From Moniliella sp. 'wahieum' (Eukaryota; Basidiomycota; Moniliellomycetes; Moniliellales; Moniliellaceae), in NCBI GenBank assembly GCA_003971905.1, contig RSEE01000024.1, positions 310,001 to 374,000 on the forward strand: a stretch of 64,000 nucleotides of DNA. The letters are read 5' to 3'. The notes under the pieces were generated by a model. It was not told the DNA's origin and did no database searches. It was given only the letters and a program-made list of their open reading frames with translations. This document shows positions 22,582 through 34,135 of this stretch, one piece after another. How positions within the stretch are numbered: the first letter of the stretch is position 1; every line of letters begins with the position of its first letter. The position numbers and the translations under genes are program-made.

Positions 22582-23606
22582 TCAAGACGCGAGCGGGGTG
22601 TAGGCTTGAGCGTCGGGTAGGTCAGGAAGCAAAGCGACATCAACCTTGACGCCCTTTTGGACTGATCCATCGGCCAATCGGATGGTTACGGACCCGTCGG
22701 GGAACCCAAATAGGCCGCCTTGCATACCCCAACAAACAGGCCTACCTCCACCACGCCCGTCAGGGCTTTAAGTCGGCGAAGTAGTTCACCAGGCGCGGCC
22801 ATCTGCTGAGGCGGGAAGGGTGCGTCGATGATTAGGTTGCTGTAGGCGCAGGCGGGTTAGCAGAGTAGCAAGGCAAGGCAAAGCAAGGCAAAGCAAGGCA
22901 AAGCAAGGCAAAGCAAGGCAAAGCAAGGCAAAGCAAGGCAAAGCAAGGCAAAGCAAGGTAAGGCACAGCGAGGGGTGGCGAGGGGACGCACCCATTATCA
23001 GACACGACCGGTCCGGCCTTCATCTTGGCCATGCGCAACGAAGGTTGGATGGAGCCGGCAGCGACGAGCTGGTTCATGACCAAGCTCAGGGCAAATGGGA
23101 CGACCTCGATTGGTACGCGCCGCGGGTCCAGGTGGTACCGAGCACCTGGACGTCCTTACGGTCATCAGCAACAACCACAAACGTCTCTGCCATTTCTGCC
23201 AACACTTTTTCGCGCAGCTGGCACGCTCCGCCGCCCTTGATGCAGTTCAACTGTGCATCGCACTCGTCGGCGCCGTCAATGTCCACGTCGAGACGCGACA
23301 CGGACTCGGGGTCAGCGAGGGTCAGGCCGGCAGCCAAGATGAGACGTTTGGACTGGAAGCCGGTCGGGACAAAGAGGCGGCCAGTGTTGGCTGTAGGGCC
23401 CTGCTGGACGATGCGCTCAATGACGTAGGGCACAGTGGAGCCGCTGCCAATGCCAATGGCGCGTGGCGCGGGAGGATCTGGGCATCGACGGCGGCATAGG
23501 CAGCGGCGCGCTTGGCAGCCTCGACGGCAGACAGGACGGGAAGCACTTGCCGCGGCATGTCGGGGGGGGAGGTGGGGAGGGTGGTGACGGAGGGGGGGCT
23601 GCTCAT
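22582..23606 (-). CDS. RKI1: Ribose-5-phosphate isomerase (RpiA/Rki1 family)
   Basis: Cytosolic enzyme of the non-oxidative pentose phosphate pathway, interconverting ribose-5-phosphate and ribulose-5-phosphate. Starting at the ATG 23606-23604, the protein reads SAVEAAKRAAAYAAVDAQIL. It continues with the family signatures GIGSGSTVPYVIERI, FVPTGFQSK, the active-site DVDIDGADE and KGGGACQLREKV, then MNQLVAAGSIQPSLRM, VSDNG|NLIIDAPF and ALTGVVEVGLFVG. The intron at 22991-22840 (152 bp, GTGCGT..ACAG) splits DNG|N and is largely made of a decamer repeat. Two one-base frame changes are apparent: one between ILPRHA and AIGIG (about 23460), one in a CCCC run just after KAAYLG (about 22708). Without the latter change the end reads DGSVTIRLADGSVQKG to the stop at 22584-22582. 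Confidence 0.9.
22862..22962 (+). repeat. Tandem decamer AAGGCAAAGC, about nine copies, inside the RKI1 intron
   Basis: Near-perfect ten-base repeat. On the coding strand it reads as a pyrimidine-rich GCTTTGCCTT tract between donor and acceptor. Confidence 0.95.
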
Positions 23607-24590
23607 GCGGGAGGGAGGGGCAGAAGGCAGAGGCAGAGCAGTGGCCGCAGCAGAAAAAGAAAAACGCAAGCGTGGCTTTGCGTTTTGCGTTCTGCGTTCT
23701 GCGTGTTGCGGGCAAAGCCCAAAGGCTGAGGCGCAGCAGCCACCCATCCGGCTGTGCGGGGTAGGCGGGCTGGGGTGGGCAGCACACCGCTGTCGGCTGT
23801 TCTCGGCTCTTTCTGGTCGGCGCGCACGGCTGCTGCTCCCGCGTGCTTCAGAGGAATCCAGGAATACTGAGCCTCGTCTCAGCCACCCACTCGGTTCCTG
23901 AGCGCCGGAGCCCTCGTGGGCCAGCCGCTGCGTCTTTTCCAGAAGCACAACGCGCTGACATCAGCACATGACGTCACTGCTCATCCGCCTGCTCTCCCCT
24001 CGTACGTAATGGTCATCTGCTGCCACGTGACCAGTCAGCTGACCCCTCCTGGCCGCCGTGATAATAAGAGCCCAGGCGCATGGCAGGCGCGAGGCCTTCG
24101 CTGCTAGCCATTCAAGGCGAAACGGAGCTCGTACCAGTGGGTGCTTGGCTGCATCGGTAGAAAAGAACGACTATCACGTCACTAGTCAAGCCACTAGTCC
24201 AGTCACTCACTAGTCAAGACGAGCTGCTGGCCGCCAGGGTACTTTAGTGGGGTAATGCGGGTAACGACCCCGATCCGTCGGGACGGATGCGGGCAGGATG
24301 GTCCGAACGGAGAGCACAAAACGGAAACGAGGGGGCCCAGAACAGGACAAGGGCCCACCGGGAACACGACGGAAAGCTGAGCGAATGTGCGGGCTGGGAA
24401 GACTTAGGAGCGGAGCGGAACAAAGGCGAACAAAGGCGAACAGCTGAGAGCAGAGCCGGGAAAAGCATAAACACGATGGGACAGAGAAGGGTGGTCAACA
24501 GGACATAAGCCTCACAGCCAACAACGGGCCACGACGGGCCAACGTCCCAATCCAAGGCCAAGTCCAATACTGGCAGCGCAGAGACCAGGT
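23607..24590. other. Intergenic region between RKI1 and the RhoGAP gene
   Basis: It carries the presumed RKI1 promoter and ACTAGT/GTCACTAGTC words at 24175-24220. I see no gene. The RhoGAP gene ends at its left edge in the same (minus) direction. Confidence 0.5.
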
Positions 24591-27500
24591 TCACACCGTA
24601 CTAGCTTCACTGTCATCGTCCGGAGGAAACGGAGTGCTGGCCAAGGTGGGCAAGCCATGGACAAAGCCATCCAGGATCAGGCGGGAGGTACGCTGACTCT
24701 GTGCCGGACTCTGCAACTCGTACTCGTCCAGCACCGGGACCTCCGTCGCTGGGGCCTCCGTTTCCGGGGCCTCCGTTTCCGGGGCCTCCGTTGCCGGGGC
24801 CGGCCCGAGAGAAGATAAGCTAAATGGGAAATCGACCGTTATACCAGCTCGCAAGTCCGTCACGCCCGTCTCCCCCTCGGACGTGGCGGATTCCACTTCG
24901 AGTGTGGGAGGGGTAAGGTGGGTACTAAGTGCGTGTCCATATGCTTGCTCTTGTTCTTGTTCTCGCCCTTGCCCCTGTTCTTGATCTTGTTCTTGTTCGT
25001 GTTCGTGTTCTTGTGGCGACCCGTGTGCCAGCTCTTGCCCGGGACGGGAGAGGGACAAAGACACAGACTGTACATGGTCCGCGGGGACAGGCTGTTCCGG
25101 CCCCTGCCCATGCACAGGGACATACTCCTTGTCCAAAGAACAATCCAGCTGGTCCAGTGCGCGCACCAAGAACGCCATTTGTTTTTCTTGCGCCGATGGG
25201 TGGGCTGGACCAAACAGGGCTGGGGCAAACGTGTACGCCAGCTGGGCAGGCACATCCACAGGCACATCCACATCCACAGCCACATCCACAGAAACAGGAA
25301 CAGAAACAGAAACAGAAACAGGCTCAGACGAATACAAGAGTTGGAGAAACTGATGAGAAAGACAAACACGCGGCGTGACAGTGTCGGGAGCGAGGCTACC
25401 GTGCGCGCCAAGCTACGGGGGGAAGAGACGTTAAGTTCGGCCACGTGGGGCGGGAGCAAGGCTGGTGTGAGATCGGTAAGGTAGGCGAGCAGTACGGCGG
25501 CGGGCAAATGTGGGTCGGAAGGGAGACCAGTCAAGGCATAGGTACCGCGGTCGATGCGGGAGCGCAGTTCATCCACATGCGCCAGGGTGGAGGCTGGGTC
25601 CAGAGTGCTGGTGTACGTGGCGCATTGAGTGCGAGCATAGCGTCTGCGCAAAAGGAGAGAACGACAGGGACCTTAGCGCGTGGGTAGACGGGTGCTTGTA
25701 CGATCATTGCGGCTTCCAAGCTCAGTCCAAACACGCACGGGTTGAACGGGCTTTCCAATGCGGCAACGATGGTTTCTGTACTGGGGCTATGCGAGCGAGG
25801 TCCATGGTACACCGCGGCAGCTAGGCGTGCTTCACATGCCGTTATCACGGTACGCATTGCGCTCCCCTCGAACGGGCGAGGGAGAGTTGCGATTTGGTCT
25901 TCAATCCATGCTTCGAGAGGACGCTGGAGCACCGACGACGGCGGAAACCCCGTGATGAGCACCACATTGAGCATTTGCCATGCGCGAAAAGTCGAGTCGG
26001 GAGAAGGGTTGTGCGTAAGCTGCTTGATGAGTTGGACAAACTACCCCACCAGGGTCAGAAGCAAGAACGTGGTAAGAACCTCACGAGTAGATATGCAAGG
26101 GGGAAGGAAAGGGAGGAGGGAGGAAAAAGGAAAGAAAGAGGGAGAGGGGGCGTACCACTTCGTCCCGCAAAGCTTGGTTGGTACGACCCGTATCCACCAA
26201 CCAACACAGTTCGTCCAGGACACTTGTCTGGGGTCCCAGGACGGTGGTGGACCGGTCTGCACAAACACGCAAGATGATCTTGAACATGGTCAGGGCTTCG
26301 CGCACCTGGTGTCGTGGCGTAGACTCAAGCAAGGGCGCACCAATCGGGTCGCGTTGCCACGCCAAAAGCCGGTCACGGGGATCTTACGACGGAACCGGAG
26401 CAGCCCGGACCGGTGCTCGGAAAACTGCTGGGCGGTATAGGCACCCCAAGGGTCCGATGCGCGTCGAGGCGAGACCGAGGGCCGTTGGGTGCCCGGCGAA
26501 GGACCTCGGCTGGGAGCACGCAGCATCGCACTGGTAATCTGCGCAGCAAACGTGGTCGGTTCCAGGGAGGGACTTTGCGTTCCCGAGTGGGAATTAGGGT
26601 GGGACCGGGTGGCGCCGAAGGCCGAGACTGGGACTTGCCCTGGCGCCCATGGCGGCGGGGACGGCTGTGCTGATGCGAGCGGGAACGGGTGGGTGGATCA
26701 CTCTGGCTGGCATGGCACAAGGAGAAGGAGAAGGGCAAGGAGCAGAAGCAGAAGGAGAAAGAGAAGGAGAAGCAGAAGCAGAAAGAGAAGGAGAAAGGGG
26801 GCGGGAAGGAGGTAAGGTCAAGGAAGGCCGCACACTGTCCGACCGAGGCACCAAGAGGGAAGTATGCCCATCCATCTCCAAATGGTCTGGGAGGTGAGCG
26901 GCTTCCTGGATAGCCGTGAGGGGGATGACCAAGCCCTCGGGGCGGTCCCACTGCGTCGCGTTCGACGTCGAGTTGTGGTAATACGGTCGGCCACGATGCG
27001 GGTCAAAGAATTCGAGCCAGGCACCTTCCTTGGGCGGAGGAAGGACAAGTGTGCCACTCGGTACTTGCCAACGACACTGGCCCGTGTGCGGATTGACAAA
27101 GAACGGTTGTCCTGTGGTGGGGTCGGTGATGACTGCCCAAAAGTAGGCCCCCCAGGGTATGGGCTGTGGTGGCCCGTGCGGCTCGAGCGTATGCAGGGGC
27201 AAGGGCGTCCGCGCATGGCTCGTGTCATCTGTTGTCGTCCCGTCGTCAGGCTCGGGTGGATGGGGAGCCAGAGGCTGGGTGGGAGGAGTGTGCCATGGCG
27301 GGGAAGGTGGCTCGCTGTGCGCGGCGGACGAAGAGCGGGAGGCGCGGGAGGCACGGGAGGTGCAAGGGCCATAACCAAAGGGGAACGGCTTTTCGTCCGA
27401 CACCGTGGGCTGGGTAAGCTGGATGGGAGCATCTTCCGAAGGCGAAGGCGAAGGCGAGGGGAGGGCGAGGGCGAGGGCGAGGGCGAGGGCGAGCGAGGGC

Positions 27501-27669
27501 CGAGAGGAAGTTCAGTAAGCGGGAAGGTGGCGGCGCTGGTGAGACTGCTGCGGGGACGATCGGACTCGGCGGAGCTGGCGCGGGAGGGGGTGGCGTGGCT
27601 GGCCCACTCGATGGGGTCTGCGGCGGGTGGAGGCGCAGGCATGGCAGGGAGACCGGTGGACATGGGCAT
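24591..27669 (-). CDS. WW-WW-MyTH4-RhoGAP protein (ARHGAP39/Vilse-like)
   Basis: Predicted regulator of Rho-family GTPases at the cytoskeleton or membrane. Order from the N terminus: Ser/Pro-rich start (MPMSTGLPAMPAPP, ATG at 27669), WW domain 1 (WAVITDPTTGQPFFVNP..W), WW domain 2 (WLEFFDPHRGRPYYHN..TQWDRP), and a low-complexity linker. A MyTH4 region follows (ALTMFKIILRVCADR; RDEV|FVQLIKQLTHNP; FRAWQMLNVVLITGFPPSS), then a RhoGAP domain (VFGLSLEAAM; DPHLPAAVLLAYLTDLTPAL; LAYTFAPALFG; KQMAFLVRALDQLD) and a charged tail ending DDDSEASTV. The intron at 26155-26041 (GTACG..GTAG) restores the MyTH4 block exactly. About four or five other frame changes look like one-base indels, for example around 25630 and in the TTTCTCC run near 25350. 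The stretch that should hold the RhoGAP GIFR arginine finger reads ATYTSTLD, so GAP catalysis is uncertain. The start is a choice among frames. Confidence 0.75.
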
Positions 27670-28603
27670 GGACCAACGCCACCGCGCTCGCGGGCTCGGC
27701 CGCCGGGAGGGGGAGGTGGTGTGCCACACGGGCGGGGGCGAGGCAGGCTGGGATGGGACAGCCAGGGGGGGGCGGCAATCATCGAATGGCCTGAGCCGTC
27801 ATCGAGTCATCGGATCGGATCTGTGCCTGGCCAGACCTGTGTTTGACGTGACTGTGGCAGCTCTGCCGGGGCTCGGTGTTCCCGCCTTGCCCCCACGTCT
27901 AGTTGCCCCGCGTCTCGCGCTTGCCCCCAGACAGGGGTCGCCATGTCCCGTTCATCACGTTCCCGGCACGCGCGATTGTCCGTCCCAAGCCATAAAGAGT
28001 ACCCCTGCAGAACACATGAATGAACGGAACAAGATAACTGAAGAAGGGACAGCTTAGTCGTTGAACGTTGAGGCGAGGACGCCAGGGGCGTGCTGATGTG
28101 CTGATGGCGCATCCGATCCCCCGTAGCAATCACCTTTCTGGTCCTAGCCTGCTGGCACGTGCACGGCGGACGGGAGAGGCAAAGTGAACACCGACTGAGT
28201 TGCCTTGTGCCGCCACCCCGACCCATTTCCTGTCTTGTACTACCCGCTGTACCAAGGACGCACGAGGGACCTGTCGCTCCCAGGACGAGCACCACTGCGC
28301 CCGCTGCTTTGCTCCTTCTCGTGCACGTTCGTTGAGCTCACATGTTGGCCAGAACCGGCCAGACGGTGGACGACGGCTGTGGTGGTTTGCCCTGTGGAGG
28401 CCACATGCCAGGTTGGAGCGGCGCCAACCCTAGCGTGTGTGACTTCGCGTCGCTTATCAGGCGCCTGGGTTTTGCGATCAACAGCCGACGTCAGATTCAG
28501 ATCGCAGAGCTGCTTTTTTTTTTTTTTTGCGTCGTCTCCCCATTGGCTCGCTGGCTCGCTGCCCCGCTCACCACGGCCACCACCCTCCGCCTGCCTGGAT
28601 CCG
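27670..28603. promoter_or_regulatory. Shared divergent promoter region of the RhoGAP and AMP deaminase genes
   Basis: The two genes point away from each other with 934 bases between start codons. There is a T-rich run at 28515-28529 about 80 bases upstream of the AMP deaminase ATG. No TATA box is obvious on either side. Confidence 0.4.
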
Positions 28604-31532
28604 ATGCACGCTGGTCTGATCTCTGGCGAAGCCACGCCGGGCGACGTGACACCGACGCGCGAGTCGCCCTCGGCGGCGCAGACCATTCCCGGAACCGAGT
28701 CTGCGCCTGCGGTTGATGGGTTCCCCGAGCTGTCCAGCTCGGCCGCCAGCGCCCACTCGCACACGGCCATCATGCTCTCCCACCTCTCTCCCAAGGAGAG
28801 AAACCGAGATTTGGAGATGAGTGTTGAGGGTCCCGTTCCTGCGCCGCACTTGTTTGGCCACCCGAGCGCGCCGTCCGGCCACCTATCGGAAGACGAACTG
28901 GCTGAAGAGAACTACGAAAATGAGGTGGCAGAGGAACATTGGGGTCTGAGTGGCTCCTATTCCCTTTCCTCGTACCTTCGCCAGGGAAGCCAGAAGGAGA
29001 AGGACGAAGAGGATAAGGACCAGGGTTATCCTTCTGCTGCCTCTGTAACTTCCTCGAAAGAGGGCAAGAGCGACTTTGCCGCCTCCCCTGCTGATGCAGC
29101 TACTCGTCTGGCCAGTTTGGGCTCCGGCTTGACAGACGGTAACCTCTCCGTGCCGATCCCCATCTCGGCCGAGCTGGAAGAACTCTACACCAACTTGCAG
29201 CACTGTCTTGAGCTGCGGGACAAGTACATGATGGCCTCGCACCAGGCTAGTTGGGAGGAGAATCCGAAAAATTGGGACGCCGAGTACGTGGAGCAATTCA
29301 ATGCTCAGCCCGGCGCGGGACACGCCAACAAAGATTACAAGATGGAGAAGGAGGTGTACGTGGATGGATGTTCGCTTGCCTATTCCCCCGACGACGACTA
29401 TTGGTCCGACGGGTCGGGGGACAAACCGGCTCTCAAGCCTTGGAGGGTGTACCCTGCGCCTCCTAGACCCCACTGGGAAACTTTTCACCCTGCTCTCGTC
29501 TTCCTCCTTTGTTGTTCGTCCCACCGCGGTTAACCCTCTTCCCCCTGCGATTGAGCCTGCCTCCCCAGCCAACGCGAATGCGGCAAGCCAGTTGCTCACT
29601 GCCACCGGGAGCGTGCCAGGCCACTTTGATATGAAGTTCATGCGCTTTCCTACTGCCCATACTCGCCAAGGCAGGCCCATCACGTTTCGACGGGTGGACG
29701 GGGTGTTTCAGGTGTACGATGAACAGGCTCCCAACTCGGTTGGCCAGGAAGCCAAACCCCTGTTTTCGGCGGTCACTATGCGACAGTACTACAAGGACCT
29801 AGATTTCCTTCTTAACGTTGTTTCCGATGGCCCGACACGCTCCTTTGCCTGGCGCAGGCTCAAGTACCTCGAGGCCAAGTGGAACTTGTACACGCTCTTA
29901 AACGAGTATCGCGAGTTGGATGGTATGAAGAAAGTTCCCCACCGCGACTTTTATAATGTGCGTAAGGTCGACACGCATATCCACCACTCGGCCTCGATGA
30001 ACCAGAAACACCTCCTGCGCTTCATCAAGGCCAAGATTAAGCGCCAACCGGACGATGTGGTCATTTTCCGTGATGGTCACAACCTCACACTGCAACAAGT
30101 GTTTGAATCGCTTGGGCTGACCGCGTACGATCTTTCGATTGACACGCTCGACATGCACGCTCACCAGGACGCGTTCCATCGGTTTGACAAGTTCAACCTT
30201 AAGTACAACCCGCTTGGCGAGTCGCGTCTCCGTGAGATCTTCCTCAAGACGGACAACTTGATTCGAGGTCGGTACCTGGCCGAGATCACCAAGGAGCTCA
30301 TGGCGGACCTGGAGGCTTCCAAGTACCAGATGACTGAGTACCGTCTTTCCATCTATGGCCGCAACAAGCAGGAATGGAACAAGCTTGCAGCCTGGGTTGT
30401 AGACAATGATTTGTTCTCCCCGAATGTACGCTGGTTGATTCAGGTGCCGCGACTGTACGATGTGTACAAGGCCAATGGAACGGTGGACAACTTTGACGAT
30501 GTGATCGACAGTACGTGCGCTTCTTGATTTCTTCCTTTGTTTCTTTGCACGGTCCTATTTGTTTGTTGCATGCGCGTGGGCAGAAAAGTCTGACTGCTAT
30601 TATGAAAAGATATCTTTGCCCCTCTCTTTGAGGCGACGCACAACCCCTCTGCGTATCCCAAACTGCATGTCTTCCTCCAACGTGTGGTCGGGTTCGATCT
30701 GGTCGACGACGAGTCCAAGCCTGAGCGTAGGATCCATCGCAAGTTTCCCCGTCCCGAATGGGACGGACCAGTATCGCCGCCCTACTCGTACTGGGCCTAC
30801 TTTATGCACGCCAACATCTCCACCCTCAACCAGTGGCGCCACATGCGCGGATACAGTACGTTTTTGTTTTTGTTTTTGCCCCCCCCCCCCCCTCCCTCTT
30901 CCTCCCTGGGCCGATGAGCCGACCTTGTCTGCTTGTTGCGGTCCCCCATGGAAAGTACTAACGACGCACAGATACGTTTGTGCTCCGCCCGCATGCTGGC
31001 GAGGCTGGTGACCCCGACATTTGGCCGCGACGTTTCTCACGTCGCAATCCATTTCGCATGGTATCCAGCTGCGCAAGGTGCCTACGCTGCAGTACCTGTA
31101 CTACCTCAAGCAAATTGGGTTGGCCATGTCACCGTTATCGAACAATGCTTTGTTCCTCTCCTACGACCGGAACCCGTTTCCAACATTTTTGAAGCTGGGC
31201 ATGAACGTGTCGCTGTCAACGGACGATCCGCTGCAGTTTCATCTATCGAAAGAACCTTTGTTGGAAGAGTACAGTGTCGCGACGCAGATTTACAAGCTGC
31301 GCGCATCGGATAGTGCGAGCTGGCACGTACCTCCGTCCTCCAGTCCGGTTGGGAAATGGAGATCAAGCGCCACTGGTTGGGCAAACACTTTTACCTGCCG
31401 GGACCGCGCGGTAACGTCGTATCTAAATCCAACGTGCCGTCCATCCGCCTTCGGTTCCGGGAACAAACCCTGCGCGAGGAACTGGACTTGGTCTGGTCCT
31501 GCGGTCACGACGTCACCCAGGCACGGCACTAA
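28604..31532 (+). CDS. AMD1: AMP deaminase
   Basis: Converts AMP to IMP plus ammonia in the purine nucleotide cycle, in the cytosol. About 900 residues from the ATG at 28604. The N-terminal ~290 residues are regulatory, ending with [20 protein letters not shown] and a [13 protein letters not shown] motif. The catalytic part has [14 protein letters not shown], the metal-binding [23 protein letters not shown]-type [11 protein letters not shown], and GEAGDPD. Introns: 30511-30609 ([16 protein letters not shown]) and 30856-30971 ([19 protein letters not shown], branch site TACTAAC at 30957). Frame changes by about one base occur at 29470-29560, at about 31018 (GDPD to [11 protein letters not shown]) and at about 31309 (SD to [12 protein letters not shown]). 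In each case the next frame continues the family sequence without loss. The C terminus is [16 protein letters not shown]. Confidence 0.92.
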
Positions 31533-32009
31533 CGTGCTAAGGCACTAAACGTACCGTAACGTAACGACTGCTGTACTAAAGGAAAGTACTCCCGGTCGTA
31601 CACGCCCTACCAACCTACTCACCGACCCTGTCTACAAAAGCTTCAAGCAAACGGCGATTCGTGCGTCCTGGCCATATCGTAGCCTCTGGCTTGGCTCCCC
31701 TCGCTCGCCTCGTTGGGTACAGGACGGGACGGGACGGGACAATACGATACGGCCTCGAACCATATCTCCCCTACTCTTACCTACCTGTCTACTCCCCCCT
31801 CCCCCTTAACTTACGAGGAGAAAAACAGACACATCGGACTAGGTGGGGGTTCCGCTGGGCTGAAGGAAATATAACAGGACACAGAGCATGCATCATCTCA
31901 ACATAACGTCCATCCTAGGTGGAGGTGCTCGTCGTGCGTCGGGGCCTCGGACCCTACGCTGCCGGTCGCGATGCACGTAAGGGACCGACCAGTCGGAAAC
32001 GAAACGAAG

Positions 32010-32105
32010 GGTAAGAGTAAGAGTAAGAGTAAGAGTAAGAGTAAGAGTAAGAGTAAGAGTAAGAGTAAGAGTAAGAGTAGAGTAAGGGTATGGGTAAGGG
32101 TAAAG
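32010..32105 (+). repeat. Hexamer array (GTAAGA)n grading into GGGTAA words
   Basis: About eleven consecutive GTAAGA units, then GTAGAGTAAGGGTATGGGTA and GGGTAAAGG. It looks like slippage followed by point changes. It is not the canonical fungal telomere repeat TTAGGG. Confidence 0.9.
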
Positions 32106-32647
32106 GTCCAGAGCGGTAACAGGGGCTTGTCGGCTTGTAGCGGAGCAATACCGACTGAGAGAGCGCCTGGATCTATATGCTCTGTGGGAAGAAAGGGGGG
32201 GGAGTCCTCTGTCCCAACCCCCAGTGAACACAGTGGGCAACGGAGATGGAACAGCGGGCTGGTAAGAGAAACGGGAGCGGGGGGTGGCTTGTTATTGTGT
32301 GGCGCGTACGTGTAGCCTACTAGTACTGAGGGGTAGGGCTAATCAGTGGGAGGCTACAGCTGTGTGACTAGTAGTGCGTGGTGACTGGTAACCGGTAACG
32401 GGTAACTATAACTGGTAACTGGTAAGTGGTGAGTGGTAAGTGGTGAGTGATGAGTGGTGTCTGGTAACTGATGAGTGGTGACTGTTCGAGGCGTGAGATC
32501 TGAGAACTGAGAACTGAGAACGGGTACTACATGGCGCACGGTACCAAGACCCAACCTGCTCTCGCCCAGACCAGGGGCGGAGGGTCCCATGGCCCTTCTT
32601 CCTACCGCGTACCGTCCCCGCATCCAAAACAAACGGGAAGGACAACC

Positions 32648-32765
32648 CAACATCGCAAAGCAGTGAAGCAACAGTGAAGCAGTGAAACAGTGAAGCAGTG
32701 AAGCAGTGAAGCAGTGAAGCAGTGAAGCAGTGAAGCAGTGAAGCAGGGAAGCAGGGAAGCAGGGA
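32648..32765 (+). repeat. Octamer array (CAGTGAAG)n ending in CAGGGAAG units
   Basis: Roughly a dozen units with a few variants (CAACAGTGAAG, CAGTGAAA), then three CAGGGAAG units. This higher-order switch indicates stepwise growth. Confidence 0.9.
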
Positions 32766-33075
32766 AGCCTAAGTACCAACTAACAAGAGAGGGTCGAACG
32801 TTGAGAGGGTACCATCGACAGGCGAACGTGCTACGCATCCACATAAAATCAAAAGCTTCGCAACGTTCATTTTCATGTATCTCATCCCGCTCTGTGCTGC
32901 CCACGATAACCCTCCACCCCACTCCGTAGATCGCCAGGCCTCGAGTGGTATAGTATTGAGGTACTCTGTGCGAGGGAGACGAGGGAAGATCGATGGGAGA
33001 GGAGAGAGGACAGATGACAGAGAGGAGAGAAGAGAGAGAAGGACGTGGGCCCGCAACCGTTGCCCTTCCACCCAT

Positions 33076-34135
33076 CTACTTGGGTCCGGTCGTGTCAGCG
33101 TCAGGCACGTTACGTTTACGAATGACGCCAGCCTCGGTGAGGTACACGTCGTCCTCCTCCCCCGGTTTGACTTTGAACAACTTTTGTTCGCCAGTGACGA
33201 TGCGTTCGGCCGTTGGTACGTCCAACGTCTTGGGCACCGTCTTGCGCTGGAACCGTTTGGACACGGCGCGCACCATGGCGCGGAACCAGATAAAGTTGAG
33301 TGAGTTGAGAACCAAGTTGCCTGTGCAGAAGAAGAGTTTGATCCCGATTGGAATAGCCGGCGTGTGGGGCACAAAGAGTGTCATGTGGAACCAGGAGAAG
33401 GAATTGTACACGCCCAAAATGAGACGGACGACAATGTACGTGCCCAGTAGGAACGCCGCATTGATCAGTTGCCAAATCGAGCCGGTCATGCCTAGTTTGT
33501 CCATAAACCAATGGATGTTGAGGAACGGTGACGACGCTTCCCAGAACAAAAAGCCCAGCCCATCGTACATAAAGATCGGCGAGAAGATGAGGACAAACGC
33601 AATAAAACTCACCAGCCCATGCGCAATGAACGCGATCCCTTCGTACTTGGGAAAAGGAACCGACAGGTCAGTGGGGACGCCCGACGCAACGAGGGGAGAA
33701 GGGCGGGGGAGACATACACGAAGGGAGATGTACATGTCCCAAGCAAAATAGCCAAGAGTAATGGCAAAGACGTGAGCGGCATCGGGGCTGTAGCCGCGCA
33801 GGCGGTCGATGGCCAAGGGGTGGGGGTGGGCCGAGCCGACGGGGTTGTTGTACACGTCGATCCACACGCGTGCAGCAAGGGGTGCAATGAGCGCAGCGTG
33901 GGCCAGGGCAACGAAATGCACGTCCCAGTTGCGGCGGGTGCGGCGGTCGAAGGACTGGAGGGTGCGCGGGAAGAGGCGCGGGGAGACGAGGCTGGAGAGG
34001 AACTGGAGCGAAAACCACGAGGCAGCACTGAGGAGGATGGTGGGGACGTGCTCGGGCATGCGCGGCACGCCCGCGGCGATGCACCAGGGCGTGACGGCGT
34101 CGACGACGGCGGCCTGCAGCTGGGCGACCGGCATG
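33076..34135 (-). CDS. TLC-domain multi-pass membrane protein (TMEM56/TLCD4-like)
   Basis: Predicted endoplasmic-reticulum or endomembrane protein with about six hydrophobic segments (for example FVALAHAALIAPLAARVW, HVFAITLGYFAWDMYI, FIAHGLVSFIAFVLIF, INAAFLLGTYIVVRLI). The TLC pattern is YSPDAAHVFAITLGYFAWDM, then HGLVSFIAF, then FLNIHWFMDKLGM. The ATG at 34135 (MPVAQLQAAVVD) is chosen as the first Met before the first membrane segment. A 72-bp GTATGT..CCCAAG intron is likely at 33717-33646. It is in frame and stop-free, but removing it joins ISLR to YEGIAFIAHG as the family expects. The cytosolic tail ends RNVPDADTTGPK. The TLC family includes ceramide synthases. The HHxxD motif of those enzymes is not seen, so a lipid-sensing or lipid-trafficking role is more likely than synthesis. 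Confidence 0.8.

Larger units (their letters stand above)
31533..33075. other. Intergenic region with three simple-repeat tracts
   Basis: Between convergent AMP deaminase and TLC genes. It holds a hexamer array (32010-32105), a run of CTGGTAACTGGTAAGTGGTG-like words (32385-32480) and an octamer array (32648-32765). No gene is supported. Confidence 0.6.

Noticed and set aside
22862-22962. CRISPR-like direct repeats
   Set aside because: Contiguous ten-base units without spacers, inside a eukaryotic intron.
26864-28057. 397-codon plus-strand frame across the RhoGAP gene
   Set aside because: Antisense to two clear WW domains. Arg/Gly-rich composition typical of a shadow frame.
32010-32105. Interstitial telomere repeat
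   Set aside because: Units are GTAAGA/GGGTAA, not TTAGGG, and they grade into each other like simple slippage.
33076-34135. Ceramide synthase (Lag1/Lac1) for the TLC protein
   Set aside because: No HHxxD catalytic motif in the TLC region and a shorter protein. TMEM56/TLCD4-like fits better.
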